In this document: piece after piece, positions 1 to 6,103 of the stretch | Layout of the letters: each line of letters starts with the position of its first letter | How positions within the stretch are numbered: position 1 is the first letter of the stretch | Source: Candidatus Omnitrophota bacterium | GTDB taxonomy: Bacteria > Omnitrophota > Gorgyraeia > Aquiviventales > Aquiviventaceae | Assembly: GCA_016180605.1 (NCBI GenBank) | Contig: JACPAW010000055.1 | Coordinates: 1 to 6,467, forward strand | DNA: 6,467 nt | Reading direction: 5' to 3' | The notes under the pieces: model-generated | Database searches by the model: none | Told to the model about the DNA's origin: nothing | The model's input: the letters and a program-made list of their open reading frames with translations, nothing else | Translations under genes and position numbers: made by a program

Positions 1-393
1 TTGCAGATTGTCGGGGTGACGGCGGCACCGGAATGGCTGGAGCGCTTTGGAGCGTTCTTGCCAAGGATCGTTCTGAGCGTCGTCGTCCTGCTCTTTGGAA
101 TGCTGTTGGCTTCATTTTTAGGAGCTACGGTGCGCGCCGCCAGCCTCAACGCGTGCTTTCCTCAGGGCCATCTGGTCGGGCAGGTAGTTCATGTGACCGT
201 ATTGCTGGTCACCGTCATCGTCGCCTTAGAACAGTTGGAAGTCGTGACGCGAACCATTGAGATTGCACTCTACATTTTGCTGGGGACCTTCGGGCTATCC
301 TTTGCGCTAGCACTAGGATTAGGAGCCCAAGGATTCGTCAAACGGTTTCTGGAAGATTACCTCTGGGAGAAATGGAAATCCTCAAGGCCTTGA
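1..393 (+). CDS. MscS-like/conserved TM-helix membrane protein, 3' part (5' end probably outside window)
   Basis: The reading frame is open from base 1 to a TGA at 391-393 (130 residues visible). TTG at base 1 could initiate, but it sits on the window edge and no upstream sequence is available, so I treat the gene as 5'-partial. The visible protein has about three hydrophobic segments, roughly residues 20-42, 60-78 and 88-110. It includes the Gly/Ala-rich stretch LSFALALGLGAQGFVKRFLEDYL near the end, which recalls the pore helix of MscS-type mechanosensitive channels and the 'conserved TM helix' repeat found in MscS relatives. The MscS beta domain and C-terminal cage are absent: the protein stops about 20 residues after the last helix. 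It is therefore more likely a short TM-helix-only relative than a full channel. It lies 18 bp upstream of the DUF5752/treT pair on the same strand, which fits an osmotic-stress operon. Family assignment is moderate; channel activity is inference. Confidence 0.6.
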   Translation: MQIVGVTAAPEWLERFGAFLPRIVLSVVVLLFGMLLASFLGATVRAASLNACFPQGHLVGQVVHVTVLLVTVIVALEQLEVVTRTIEIALYILLGTFGLSFALALGLGAQGFVKRFLEDYLWEKWKSSRP

Positions 394-411
394 ACCCGGG
401 ATAATTTTAGG

Positions 412-980
412 ATGCAAGAACCCTTTCGGTTTTGCACTAGTTTAGTCTTGCAGGAAGCCACCGGGCTTCGCGCCGCTACCCTGCCGCAGTTGGTAGGTCT
501 TCTGCGTCGCGTTCCGGAAGGCTGCATCTATTTTCACACGCATTATTTCCTGCTCAGCCACCATTATCTAACACCGGAACCGACCAATGATTTCGCCTAT
601 TGGGTCAGCTCGGTATTGGGCGAAGAGGGATTAGGCGAGATTTTGCTTCCGAAGGGGAAGAGTTCTTCTTTATCCAATCGACCCACGTCGTCATGCCCAC
701 GCCTTACGCTGCTTCTTCGCTGGAGGAATTCGTTGAAGCGCTCTCTCATGTCAGCATCCGGTCGCTCTATTACCACATTTTCGATGCCCGTCTGCGACTG
801 GGGCGACCCACCAACGATTTTTCCCGCTGGTTTCAAGAGCAGTTGGGAATGTCCGAGCTTGCCCATGAAACGGCCAAGCTGGACCCTTACGCCCATACCC
901 TAGAAGCGCTGCGCTCTATTCTTCTCTCGATGCTTCAACGGCAGCTGCAGGTAACAGGAAAGCAAAATGCTGCAGTGTGA
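412..980 (+). pseudogene. DUF5752-like protein, disrupted by an internal frame-shifting deletion
   Basis: Translation from ATG 412 gives EPFRFCTSLVLQEATGLRA, then VPEGCIYFHTHYFLLSHHYL and TNDFAYWVSSVLGEEGLGE, up to about base 640. Frame +1 then becomes nonsense (ends 903) while frame +3 picks up EGEEFFFIQSTHVV, SIRSLYYHIFDARLRLG, PTNDFSRWFQEQLG and LDPYAHTLEALR, ending in TGA at 978-980. The two halves are related (F-F-S-like opening, a Y-F/Y-H block, PTNDF-W, LG), so the protein is an internal duplication. In the DUF5752 family as I remember it, about 40 residues join the halves after the LGEEELGE block; here they are nearly absent. A deletion of about 120 bp, not a multiple of three, explains both the gap and the frame change. 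The function of the family is unknown, but it is commonly found beside TreT-like glycosyltransferases. There is only a weak ribosome site before ATG 412. The 3' end overlaps the next start by 14 bp. A one-base indel alone would not restore the missing linker. Confidence 0.7.
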
Positions 981-1476
981 TCAATACGCGACGATTGTTG
1001 GGAACAATGAGCTCGATGAGCTGAAGCGATTGGCGCAATATATGGCAGAGCGCCGTGTCGTGATGGTCAATTCCACGCGCATCGGCGGGGGGGTGGCGGA
1101 AATCTTGAATCGCATGGTGCCGTTTTTACAAGAGCTGGGGGTTTCTATCCGATGGGAAGTCATTCAGGGCGATGAACCCTTCTATGAGGTGACAAAAAAA
1201 ATACACAACGCGCTGCATGGCCGCGCGGAAGACTTAACCGAACCGATGCTTCAGCATTTTTTGGACATCGGCTCTCGCAACGCCGAACAGATCCAATTGG
1301 AAGACGAAATCGTATTTATCCATGACCCGCAGCCCATTACCCTCGTGGACAAACGCAAGGCTCCTTCCCGCTGGATTTGGCGCTGCCACATCGATGTCTC
1401 GCGTCCGCATCGCTCGGTCTGGAACTTCTTGAAGCCTTACATTCTTAAATTCGACTGGGGATGCGTCAGGTCTTGA
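967..1476 (+). CDS. treT: TreT-type trehalose synthase, N-terminal half of a broken gene
   Basis: This is the N-terminal GT-B domain of a family GT4 trehalose glycosyltransferring synthase (TreT, NDP-glucose + glucose to trehalose). ATG 967 has a good Shine-Dalgarno (AGGAA, 956-960) and overlaps the end of the DUF5752 gene, suggesting translational coupling. Recognisable blocks in order are YATIVGNNELDELKRLA (about 7-23), VVMVNSTRIGGGVAEILNRM (31-50, with the Gly-rich donor/acceptor loop at 40-42), IRWEVIQGDEPFYEVTKKIHNALHG, IVFIHDPQPITLVDK and SRWIWRCHIDVSRPHRSVWNFLKPYI. All match the Thermococcus TreT sequence as I recall it. After KFD (codon ending 1455) homology stops: only WGCVRS follows before TGA 1474-1476. 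The conserved segment that follows in TreT (of the type IF-LPEY-QP) is missing. Alone, this half lacks the nucleotide-sugar-binding domain and is unlikely to be active. Confidence 0.85.
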   Translation: MLQCDQYATIVGNNELDELKRLAQYMAERRVVMVNSTRIGGGVAEILNRMVPFLQELGVSIRWEVIQGDEPFYEVTKKIHNALHGRAEDLTEPMLQHFLDIGSRNAEQIQLEDEIVFIHDPQPITLVDKRKAPSRWIWRCHIDVSRPHRSVWNFLKPYILKFDWGCVRS

Positions 1477-2162
1477 TCGCTCCGTCGATCGACCCGCTCA
1501 GCGGAAAAAATCGGCAGCTGCCCATTGAAGAGGTCAACGCCGTCTTGCAGCGCTTGGGAGTGCCTCAAGATCGACCCATCATCACTCAGGTGTCTCGTTT
1601 TGATTTCCTTAAGGATCCCATGGGGGTCATCGATGCTTTTCGGAGAGTGCGCCGTTCCATCAAGTGCCGCCTGGTTCTAGCTGGAGGTACGGCCAGCGAT
1701 GATCCGGAAGGGGAAAAGGTTCTGGGGCTGGTTAAAGAAAGGGCCGCGAATGACCCGGAAATCCATCTGCTCCTATTGCCGCCGAATAGCGATCTGGAGA
1801 TTAACGCTTTGCAGCGTGCCTCCGCAGTCGTCGTGCAAAAATCGCTTAAAGAAGGATTTGCACTAACCGTCGCGGAGGCTCTTTGGAAGGGAAAACCCGT
1901 CGTTGCCTCAGCCGTTGGCGGCATTCCTCTTCAAGTGCGCCATGGATATAGTGGCCTATTGGTGCATAGTGTCGAAGGGGCCGCATTGGCCATCAAGCAG
2001 CTTCTAAACAATCCAGCCTACGCGAAGCAGCTTGGCGAAAATGGGCGGGAGCATGTCCGCAATAACTTTCTTTTGATCCGGCATATGCGCGAATACCTGC
2101 TTTTATTTCTTACATTGGGCATTCAGGAAGAGGTGGTCCGGTTTGATGGGAAACCGTTTTAG
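1461..2162 (+). CDS. treT: TreT-type trehalose synthase, C-terminal half of a broken gene
   Basis: This carries the second GT-B (GT4) domain, in frame +3, while the N-terminal half is in frame +1. Visible blocks are VLIAPSIDPLSGKNRQLP (4-21), RPIITQVSRFDFLKDPMGVI (38-57), CRLVLAGGTASDDPEGEKVL, IHLLLLPPNSDLEINALQRAS, then SLKEGFALTVAEALWKGKPV with the GT4 EX7E pair at Glu131 and Glu139, AVGGIPLQVRHGYSGLLVHS, and ENGREHVRNNFLLIRHMREYLLLFL near the end. Stop is TAG 2160-2162. ATG 1461 is only the first start after an in-frame stop at 1446-1448, and GGGG directly abuts it, so it is not a convincing translation start. Compared with intact TreT, about 17 residues between the two halves are gone, including the interdomain region. 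I regard the pair 967-2162 as one disrupted gene. A functional split enzyme is possible but less likely. Confidence 0.85.
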   Translation: MRQVLIAPSIDPLSGKNRQLPIEEVNAVLQRLGVPQDRPIITQVSRFDFLKDPMGVIDAFRRVRRSIKCRLVLAGGTASDDPEGEKVLGLVKERAANDPEIHLLLLPPNSDLEINALQRASAVVVQKSLKEGFALTVAEALWKGKPVVASAVGGIPLQVRHGYSGLLVHSVEGAALAIKQLLNNPAYAKQLGENGREHVRNNFLLIRHMREYLLLFLTLGIQEEVVRFDGKPF

Positions 2163-2176
2163 CACTCGGATTCAGC

Positions 2177-2216
2177 GTAATGGATTTCCGGCGGCAGCGG
2201 CACTCTCAGCCATTAC
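2177..2216. repeat. Small inverted repeat after treT
   Basis: GTAATGG (2177-2183) is repeated inverted as CCATTAC (2210-2216), with a 26-base GC-rich spacer. There is no T-run after it, so it is not a clear intrinsic terminator. A 7 bp match over this distance can arise by chance. Confidence 0.25.
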
Positions 2217-2250
2217 TCTGTGATGAATAAAATTCAAGCTACTTTGAAAC

Positions 2251-2327
2251 TTTTGGGACATGGGACAGGAGACATGGGACAGTAAAGTCAAACATACGTC
2301 CCACGTCCCATGGCCCACGTCCCAAAA
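2251..2327. repeat. Imperfect 30 bp hairpin of GGGACRTGGGAC units
   Basis: The left arm (2251-2280) starts TTTTGGGACATGGGAC and the right arm (2298-2327) ends CCCACGTCCCAAAA. They pair at 25 of 30 positions around a 17-base A-rich loop (2281-2297). Each arm is itself made of repeated GGGAC-A/G-TGGGAC units, so the structure is a palindrome of short direct repeats. Units of this kind occur as dispersed intergenic repeats in several environmental genomes, from memory. No T-tract follows either arm, so it is better called a REP-like element than a terminator. It ends 20 bp before the hemD ATG and could influence hemD expression; that is inference. Confidence 0.75.
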
Positions 2328-2347
2328 CCTGCGGTCTTCACGTTACG

Positions 2348-3187
2348 ATGGACTTCTCTGGCCTTAAGGTGATTGCTTTTGAAAGCCGCCAAGCCGAATC
2401 GATGCGGCAGCTACTGATTCGGTTTGGCGCAAAACCACTGGTAGCTCCTTCCATGCAGGAAATCCCACTTTCTGATCAGACCGCCATATGGGATTTTGGA
2501 CGGCGCCTCATGGAATCCACACTGGATATCTTGATCCTTCTGACTGGGGTAGGAACCCGTTTCATGATGAAAACGCTAGAAAGCCGCTATCCTAAGGAAG
2601 CTCTGGTTCAGGCGATGCGGCGTTTAACCTTGGTGGCGCGCGGTCCTAAGCCGATTATCGCGCTACGGGAAATAGACCTCTCCCCCACCATCACCGTGCC
2701 GGAGCCGAATACTTGGCGCGATATTTTGAATACTTTGGATACCCAATGTCCTGTCAAAAATAAACGCCTGGCGGTACAGGAATACGGAAACTCCAACCCG
2801 GCCTTGTTGGAAGCCTTGCGCCAGCGAGGGGCTGCTGAAGTGTTGGTGGTTGGCGTTTACCGTTGGGCTCTTCCGGATGACATAAAACCCTTGCAGGAAG
2901 CGATTGAGTCTGTTTGCGAGGGTCGGGCGGATGTCCTTCTTTTTACCTCTGCCCACCAGATTGAGAATGTTCTCGAAGTGGCACGCCAGATGGGCAGGGA
3001 AGAAGCTTTTCGATTGGGCGTTCGACGCTGTGTGACGGCTTCAGTCGGTCCTGTTTGCTCAGCGAGCTTAAGGGAGTTAGGGTTTGCTGTGGACATAGAA
3101 CCACCCCACCCAAAGACCGGATCTCTTTTATCCGTTGCTAGCCAAAAAAGTGTAGAGCTTCTGCAACAGAAGCGTAAGAGCCCCTAA
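2348..3187 (+). CDS. hemD: Uroporphyrinogen-III synthase (HemD)
   Basis: HemD closes and inverts ring D of hydroxymethylbilane to give uroporphyrinogen III, the branch-point precursor of heme, siroheme and corrinoids, in the cytosol. The 279-residue product is close to the usual 250-270. It shows the two Rossmann-like lobes: LKVIAFESRQAESMRQLL (6-23), LILLTGVGTRFMM (62-74), LVARGPKPIIALRE (95-108) and VPEPNTWRDIL (117-127) in the first part; RLAVQEYG, VVGVYRWALP (167-176), VLLFTSAHQIENVL (196-209), TASVGPVCSASLRELG (230-245) and PPHPKTGSLL (252-261) in the second. The fold evolves fast, but PEPNTW, FTSA-Q and HPKxG are good clade markers. ATG 2348 has no obvious Shine-Dalgarno. The TAA stop (3185-3187) lies inside the left arm of the inverted-repeat element at 3177-3579, so the last residues (about KSP) are encoded by that element. 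No other hem gene is adjacent. Confidence 0.9.
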   Translation: MDFSGLKVIAFESRQAESMRQLLIRFGAKPLVAPSMQEIPLSDQTAIWDFGRRLMESTLDILILLTGVGTRFMMKTLESRYPKEALVQAMRRLTLVARGPKPIIALREIDLSPTITVPEPNTWRDILNTLDTQCPVKNKRLAVQEYGNSNPALLEALRQRGAAEVLVVGVYRWALPDDIKPLQEAIESVCEGRADVLLFTSAHQIENVLEVARQMGREEAFRLGVRRCVTASVGPVCSASLRELGFAVDIEPPHPKTGSLLSVASQKSVELLQQKRKSP

Positions 3188-3218
3188 CATAATGAGCACA
3201 TGACCGCGTTGCGAGTGC

Positions 3219-3365
3219 TGGCAGGCCAGATGCAAGGAGCGACGACCGAGCCGGCCCTTTCCTTGCCGGCGAGGAAGTGTCGCAAGCCACAGGGCTTGCG
3301 ACCGACGAAGGCGTACAAGGAATACCGGTACGCCGAGGAGGAGCGACGCAGCAGATGGCCTGCCA
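3219..3365. repeat. Fold-back repeat with internal hairpins
   Basis: TGGCAGGCCA (3219-3228) pairs with TGGCCTGCCA (3356-3365). Between them lie GCCGGC/GCCGGC (3250-3255 and 3265-3270, 9-base loop), a perfect 10 bp stem GTCGCAAGCC/GGCTTGCGAC (3279-3288 and 3293-3302, loop ACAG), and GGCGTAC/GTACGCC (3310-3316 and 3328-3334, 11-base loop). The minus-strand wording (CTGCTGCGTCGCTCCTCCTC, paired GTAC blocks, CTTGCATCTGG) resembles a family of intergenic repeats I recall from Nitrospirota, NC10 and Desulfobacterota genomes. That likeness is from memory and unchecked. Confidence 0.6.
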
Positions 3366-3416
3366 CCACCGCAACCTATCGAGAAACTCATGGCTGGGAC
3401 TATCTGCTTCGCATCT

Positions 3417-3461
3417 AAATGGAACCACCAATGTATCTTAACATTCTGAGTGGCTCCATTT
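3417..3461. repeat. 45-base stem-loop
   Basis: AAATGGA (3417-3423) pairs with TCCATTT (3455-3461), CCAC (3425-3428) with GTGG (3450-3453), and AATGT (3430-3434) with ACATT (3441-3445), around the loop ATCTTA. No T-run follows, so terminator function is not supported. Confidence 0.6.
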
Positions 3462-3535
3462 ACCCCGAGCGAGCAAAGCGAGTCGAGGGGTAACCCTTCG
3501 ATCCTTCGACTCGGCCTGCGGTCTCGCTCAGGATC
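3460..3535. repeat. Two adjacent GC-rich stem-loops of a CTTCGACTCG-type repeat
   Basis: TTACCCC (3460-3466) pairs with GGGGTAA (3487-3493), with GCGAGC-rich sequence between. GATCCT (3500-3505) then pairs with AGGATC (3530-3535), enclosing TCGACTCGGCCTGCGGTCTC. The wording CCTTCGACTCG...CTCGCTCAGGATCGTGGTGAGC is of a type I recall as a dispersed intergenic repeat in many environmental bacteria. The first stem shares two bases with the preceding stem-loop, so the repeats are stacked end to end. Confidence 0.55.
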
Positions 3536-3565
3536 GTGGTGAGCGACCAGCGGCATGCGATCATT

Positions 3566-6103
3566 ATGTTAGGGGCTCTAAGCCGCAGTGAGGCTGCCTC
3601 GCGCTTGAAAGCGGAAGGCTACAACGAACTTCCTGCGCGCGAACGCCGTAAAATCAGCGTCCTTTTCTTCGATCTGCTTCGGGAGCCCATGATTGGGCTG
3701 CTTCTTTTCTGCGGTGCCATTTACCTGCTCCTTGGCGATTCTCGCGAAGCCTGCCTCATTCTCGGTTCGATTGGTATTGTCATTGGGATCAGCTTCTATC
3801 AAGAGGCCAAGACCGAGCGGGCCCTGGAGGCGCTCAGAGACCTTTCCAGTCCGCGGGCGATGGTCATCCGGGATGGCGAACCATTCCGGATATCCGGCCG
3901 GGAAGTGGTTAGGGGAGATTTCCTGCTTCTCTCCGAAGGAGACCGGGTGGCGGCTGACGGGGTGGTGCGTTCGCAGTCTCATCTTCTCGTGGATGAGTCT
4001 CTTTTAACCGGTGAGTCTGGGGCCGTGCGGAAATCTGCCATCGAGAGGCCGGTTACTATGGCAGCTCCGGGTGAAGGAGAACAACCCTTCGTATATGCCG
4101 GGACTCTTGTAGTGGCTGGGCAGGCGCTGGCGGAAGTCCTGGGGACTGGCTTAAAAACGCAAATGGGGAGAATCGGCAAGGCCTTACAGCAGATCAAGCC
4201 AGAACAGACTAAAGTTCAGCAGGAAACGACAAAGATCGTACGAATTCTGGCTGTCATCGGTATCGCCCTATGCTTAATCGTGGTGGTTCTCTATGGTTTG
4301 ACTCGTCAAGACTGGCTCCAAGGTTTCCTGGCAGGTTTGACTTTGGCGATTTCAATGGTTCCCGAAGAATTACCCGTTGTTCTGACGGTATTTTTAGCGC
4401 TGGGGGCCTGGCGTATTTCTCGCCACCACGTGCTGACTCGGCGTATTCCGGCCGTTGAAATGCTAGGCGAAACCACCGTACTCTGTTCGGATAAAACGGG
4501 TACTTTGACCATGAATCAGATGAGCGTTCAGCAGCTAGCAGGCAAAAGGAGTCTCTGGAATCTCGATGATCCGCAACCGCCTGCTGAAGAGATCCTGGCA
4601 GTAGCCGAGCATGGCATTTTAGCCACACGCCGCGATCCTTTCGATCCTACAGATAAGGCGGTCATACAGCTGCAACAGAGAGTCCCGGGTTTATCTTCCT
4701 ATCCGAATCTCAAGCTGGAGCGGGAATATGCTCTTTCTTCCCGTCGTTTAGTGATGGCACAAGCCTGGCGCTTTCCTGAGAAAAACCAGGTACGCATTGT
4801 CGCCAAGGGAGCCCCGGAGGCTATCGCCGCCTTGTGCCGTATGAATCCTGCGGCTGCCGAAGGGATGCAAAGAAACGTAGAGTCCATGGCAGGCCGCGCT
4901 CTGCGGGTATTGGGAGTTGCGAAATGCGAGCTCAATAGAGGTGCTGAATTGCCTGAAGCGTTAGAAGAGTTGGCTTTCGAGTTTATCGGCTTGATCGGCT
5001 TGGCGGATCCTATTCGTCCTGCTGCCGTGGAAGCGCTCAACGAGTGCAGGAGTGCCGGCATTCGGGTCGTGATGATTACAGGAGACTATGCGGCCACCGC
5101 TCGACAGGTAGCCGCTGGTGTTGGGCTTAGTTCTGCGGATCTGATTGTGACGGGAAAAGAGCTGGATGGAATGAGCGATGAGGCATTGCGGCATCGCATA
5201 CGGACGGTCAACATTTTTTCCAGGATCGTTCCTGAACAGAAGTTGCGTCTGGTTGAGGCGCTTAAAGCCAATGGCGAAATCGTCGCGATGACGGGCGATG
5301 GGGTCAATGACGCCCCTGCCTTAAAGGCAGCGCACATCGGCATTGCCATGGGAGCGCGCGGCACCGATGTGGCTCGGGAAGCTGCCTCGCTGGTACTGCT
5401 GAATGACGATTTTTCTTCAATCGTCAAAGCCATCGCACTGGGACGGCGCATCTTCGACAATCTGCAAAAAGCCATGGCTTACCTGATCGCCGTGCACGTT
5501 CCGATTGCCGGCATGACGCTTCTGCCGATTGCATTGCGCTGGCCTTTAGTGCTGCTGCCCGTGCACATCGTTTTTTTGGAGCTCATCATCGACCCGGCTT
5601 GTTCGATCGCTTTCGAAGCAGAGGCCGCCGAGTCCAATGTGATGACTCGTCCGCCCCGTCCGCCCCAAAACAGTCTTTTTAATCGAAAAATCGTGGTCTT
5701 AAGTCTCTTGCAGGGTTTAAGCGTTCTGGCGATTGTTTTCGCCATCTTCGCAGCATCTCTTGCTAGCGGTTTCTCCGGAAGCCAAGCAAGGACCCTGGCT
5801 TTTTCCAGCATGATTGCCGCGAATCTGGCACTGATCTTTACCAATCGCTCCTGGTCGCGGTCGATGATCGCTAATTTAAGATCCCCCAATCCGGCTTTAT
5901 GGGGGATTACCGCAGGAGCGCTGGCAGTGCTTGCTTTGGTCTTATACGTTCCCGGCCTTCGAGAGCTCTTTCATTTCTCTTTGCTTCGCCCTGGGCAATT
6001 GGCTCTTTCATTGGCAATAGGGCTCATCGGGATTCTTTGGTTTGAGGCGTTCAAAATGATTGAGAACAGCCGGTTGAAAAATAAAAAAGACACCCCACTT
6101 TAA
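3566..6103 (+). CDS. Cation-translocating P-type ATPase, Ca2+/PII-like
   Basis: An integral membrane ion pump driven by ATP; 845 residues from ATG 3566. N-terminal cation ATPase domain: SEAASRLKAEGYNELPA (8-24). TM pair M1-M2 about 42-57 and 62-78. Actuator domain with TGES at 148-151. M3-M4 about 227-280, with the ion-site motif PEELP at 266-270. Phosphorylation site DKTGTLT with Asp309. Nucleotide-binding KGAPE at 414-418. Hinge TGD at 505-507 and TGDGVNDAP from 576. Then six more helices: M5 about 638-655, M6 about 660-680 with FLELIIDPACS, and M7-M10 to about 828. All catalytic residues are present, so it should be active. PEELP and an Asp in M6 suggest Ca2+ or Mn2+, but the ion cannot be fixed from sequence. 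No heavy-metal CPx motif or N-terminal metal-binding domain is seen. ATG 3566 best fits the family's N-terminus but lacks a ribosome site. GTG 3539, with AGGA at 3530-3533, and GTG 3536 are alternatives giving 9-10 extra residues; these lie in repeat DNA. Confidence 0.93.
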   Translation: MLGALSRSEAASRLKAEGYNELPARERRKISVLFFDLLREPMIGLLLFCGAIYLLLGDSREACLILGSIGIVIGISFYQEAKTERALEALRDLSSPRAMVIRDGEPFRISGREVVRGDFLLLSEGDRVAADGVVRSQSHLLVDESLLTGESGAVRKSAIERPVTMAAPGEGEQPFVYAGTLVVAGQALAEVLGTGLKTQMGRIGKALQQIKPEQTKVQQETTKIVRILAVIGIALCLIVVVLYGLTRQDWLQGFLAGLTLAISMVPEELPVVLTVFLALGAWRISRHHVLTRRIPAVEMLGETTVLCSDKTGTLTMNQMSVQQLAGKRSLWNLDDPQPPAEEILAVAEHGILATRRDPFDPTDKAVIQLQQRVPGLSSYPNLKLEREYALSSRRLVMAQAWRFPEKNQVRIVAKGAPEAIAALCRMNPAAAEGMQRNVESMAGRALRVLGVAKCELNRGAELPEALEELAFEFIGLIGLADPIRPAAVEALNECRSAGIRVVMITGDYAATARQVAAGVGLSSADLIVTGKELDGMSDEALRHRIRTVNIFSRIVPEQKLRLVEALKANGEIVAMTGDGVNDAPALKAAHIGIAMGARGTDVAREAASLVLLNDDFSSIVKAIALGRRIFDNLQKAMAYLIAVHVPIAGMTLLPIALRWPLVLLPVHIVFLELIIDPACSIAFEAEAAESNVMTRPPRPPQNSLFNRKIVVLSLLQGLSVLAIVFAIFAASLASGFSGSQARTLAFSSMIAANLALIFTNRSWSRSMIANLRSPNPALWGITAGALAVLALVLYVPGLRELFHFSLLRPGQLALSLAIGLIGILWFEAFKMIENSRLKNKKDTPL

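Larger units (their letters stand above)
3177..3579. mobile_element. 403 bp element with perfect 19 bp terminal inverted repeats (MITE-like)
   Basis: AGAGCCCCTAACATAATGA (3177-3195) recurs as its exact reverse complement at 3561-3579. The match continues imperfectly inward (GCACATGACCGC on the left against TCGCATGCCGC read from the right). TAAG stands at both outer edges (3175-3178 and 3579-3582), a possible but imprecise target duplication because it overlaps the repeat ends. The interior has no credible gene: the open frames there are short and merely translate hairpins. It holds at least six nested stem-loops, listed separately. Size, inverted ends and lack of coding capacity fit a non-autonomous transposable element, or a composite of stacked intergenic repeats. 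The left end contains the hemD stop and the right end contains ATG 3566 of the ATPase. No transposase is present in the window, so mobility is inference. Confidence 0.6.

Noticed and set aside
600..980. Independent gene starting at TTG 600
   Set aside because: Its first residues (MGQLGIGRRGIRR) are out-of-frame reading of the upstream DUF5752 half. Only the part from about 645 is homologous, so it is the second half of the broken gene.
1440..1480. Programmed ribosomal frameshift joining the TreT halves
   Set aside because: No slippery heptamer or downstream stem is evident, and conserved residues are missing, which a frameshift cannot supply.
2251..2327. CRISPR-like repeats (GGGACATGGGAC)
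   Set aside because: Units are too short, directly adjoining and palindromic, with no unique spacers and no cas genes.
3200..3418. 72-residue plus-strand open frame between hemD and the ATPase
   Set aside because: It translates the fold-back repeat, has no ribosome site, and its composition (Arg/Ala/Thr-rich) follows the hairpins.
3128..3556. Overlapping minus-strand open frames of 142, 97 and 61 residues
   Set aside because: They cover the repeat element and run antisense into hemD. No family resemblance; they depend on the GC-rich repeat lacking stops.
3177..3579. Integron attC site or gene cassette (ends of type CCCTAAC ... GTTAGGG)
   Set aside because: The 7-mers miss the RYYYAAC/GTTRRRY consensus at the outer base. 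The 19 bp match is perfect with no extrahelical base, the length exceeds known attC sites, and no cassette gene or integrase is present.
4254..5475. Minus-strand open frames of 120-130 residues antisense to the ATPase
   Set aside because: The plus-strand frame here has continuous P-type ATPase motifs. The opposite frames are shadows with no recognisable domains.
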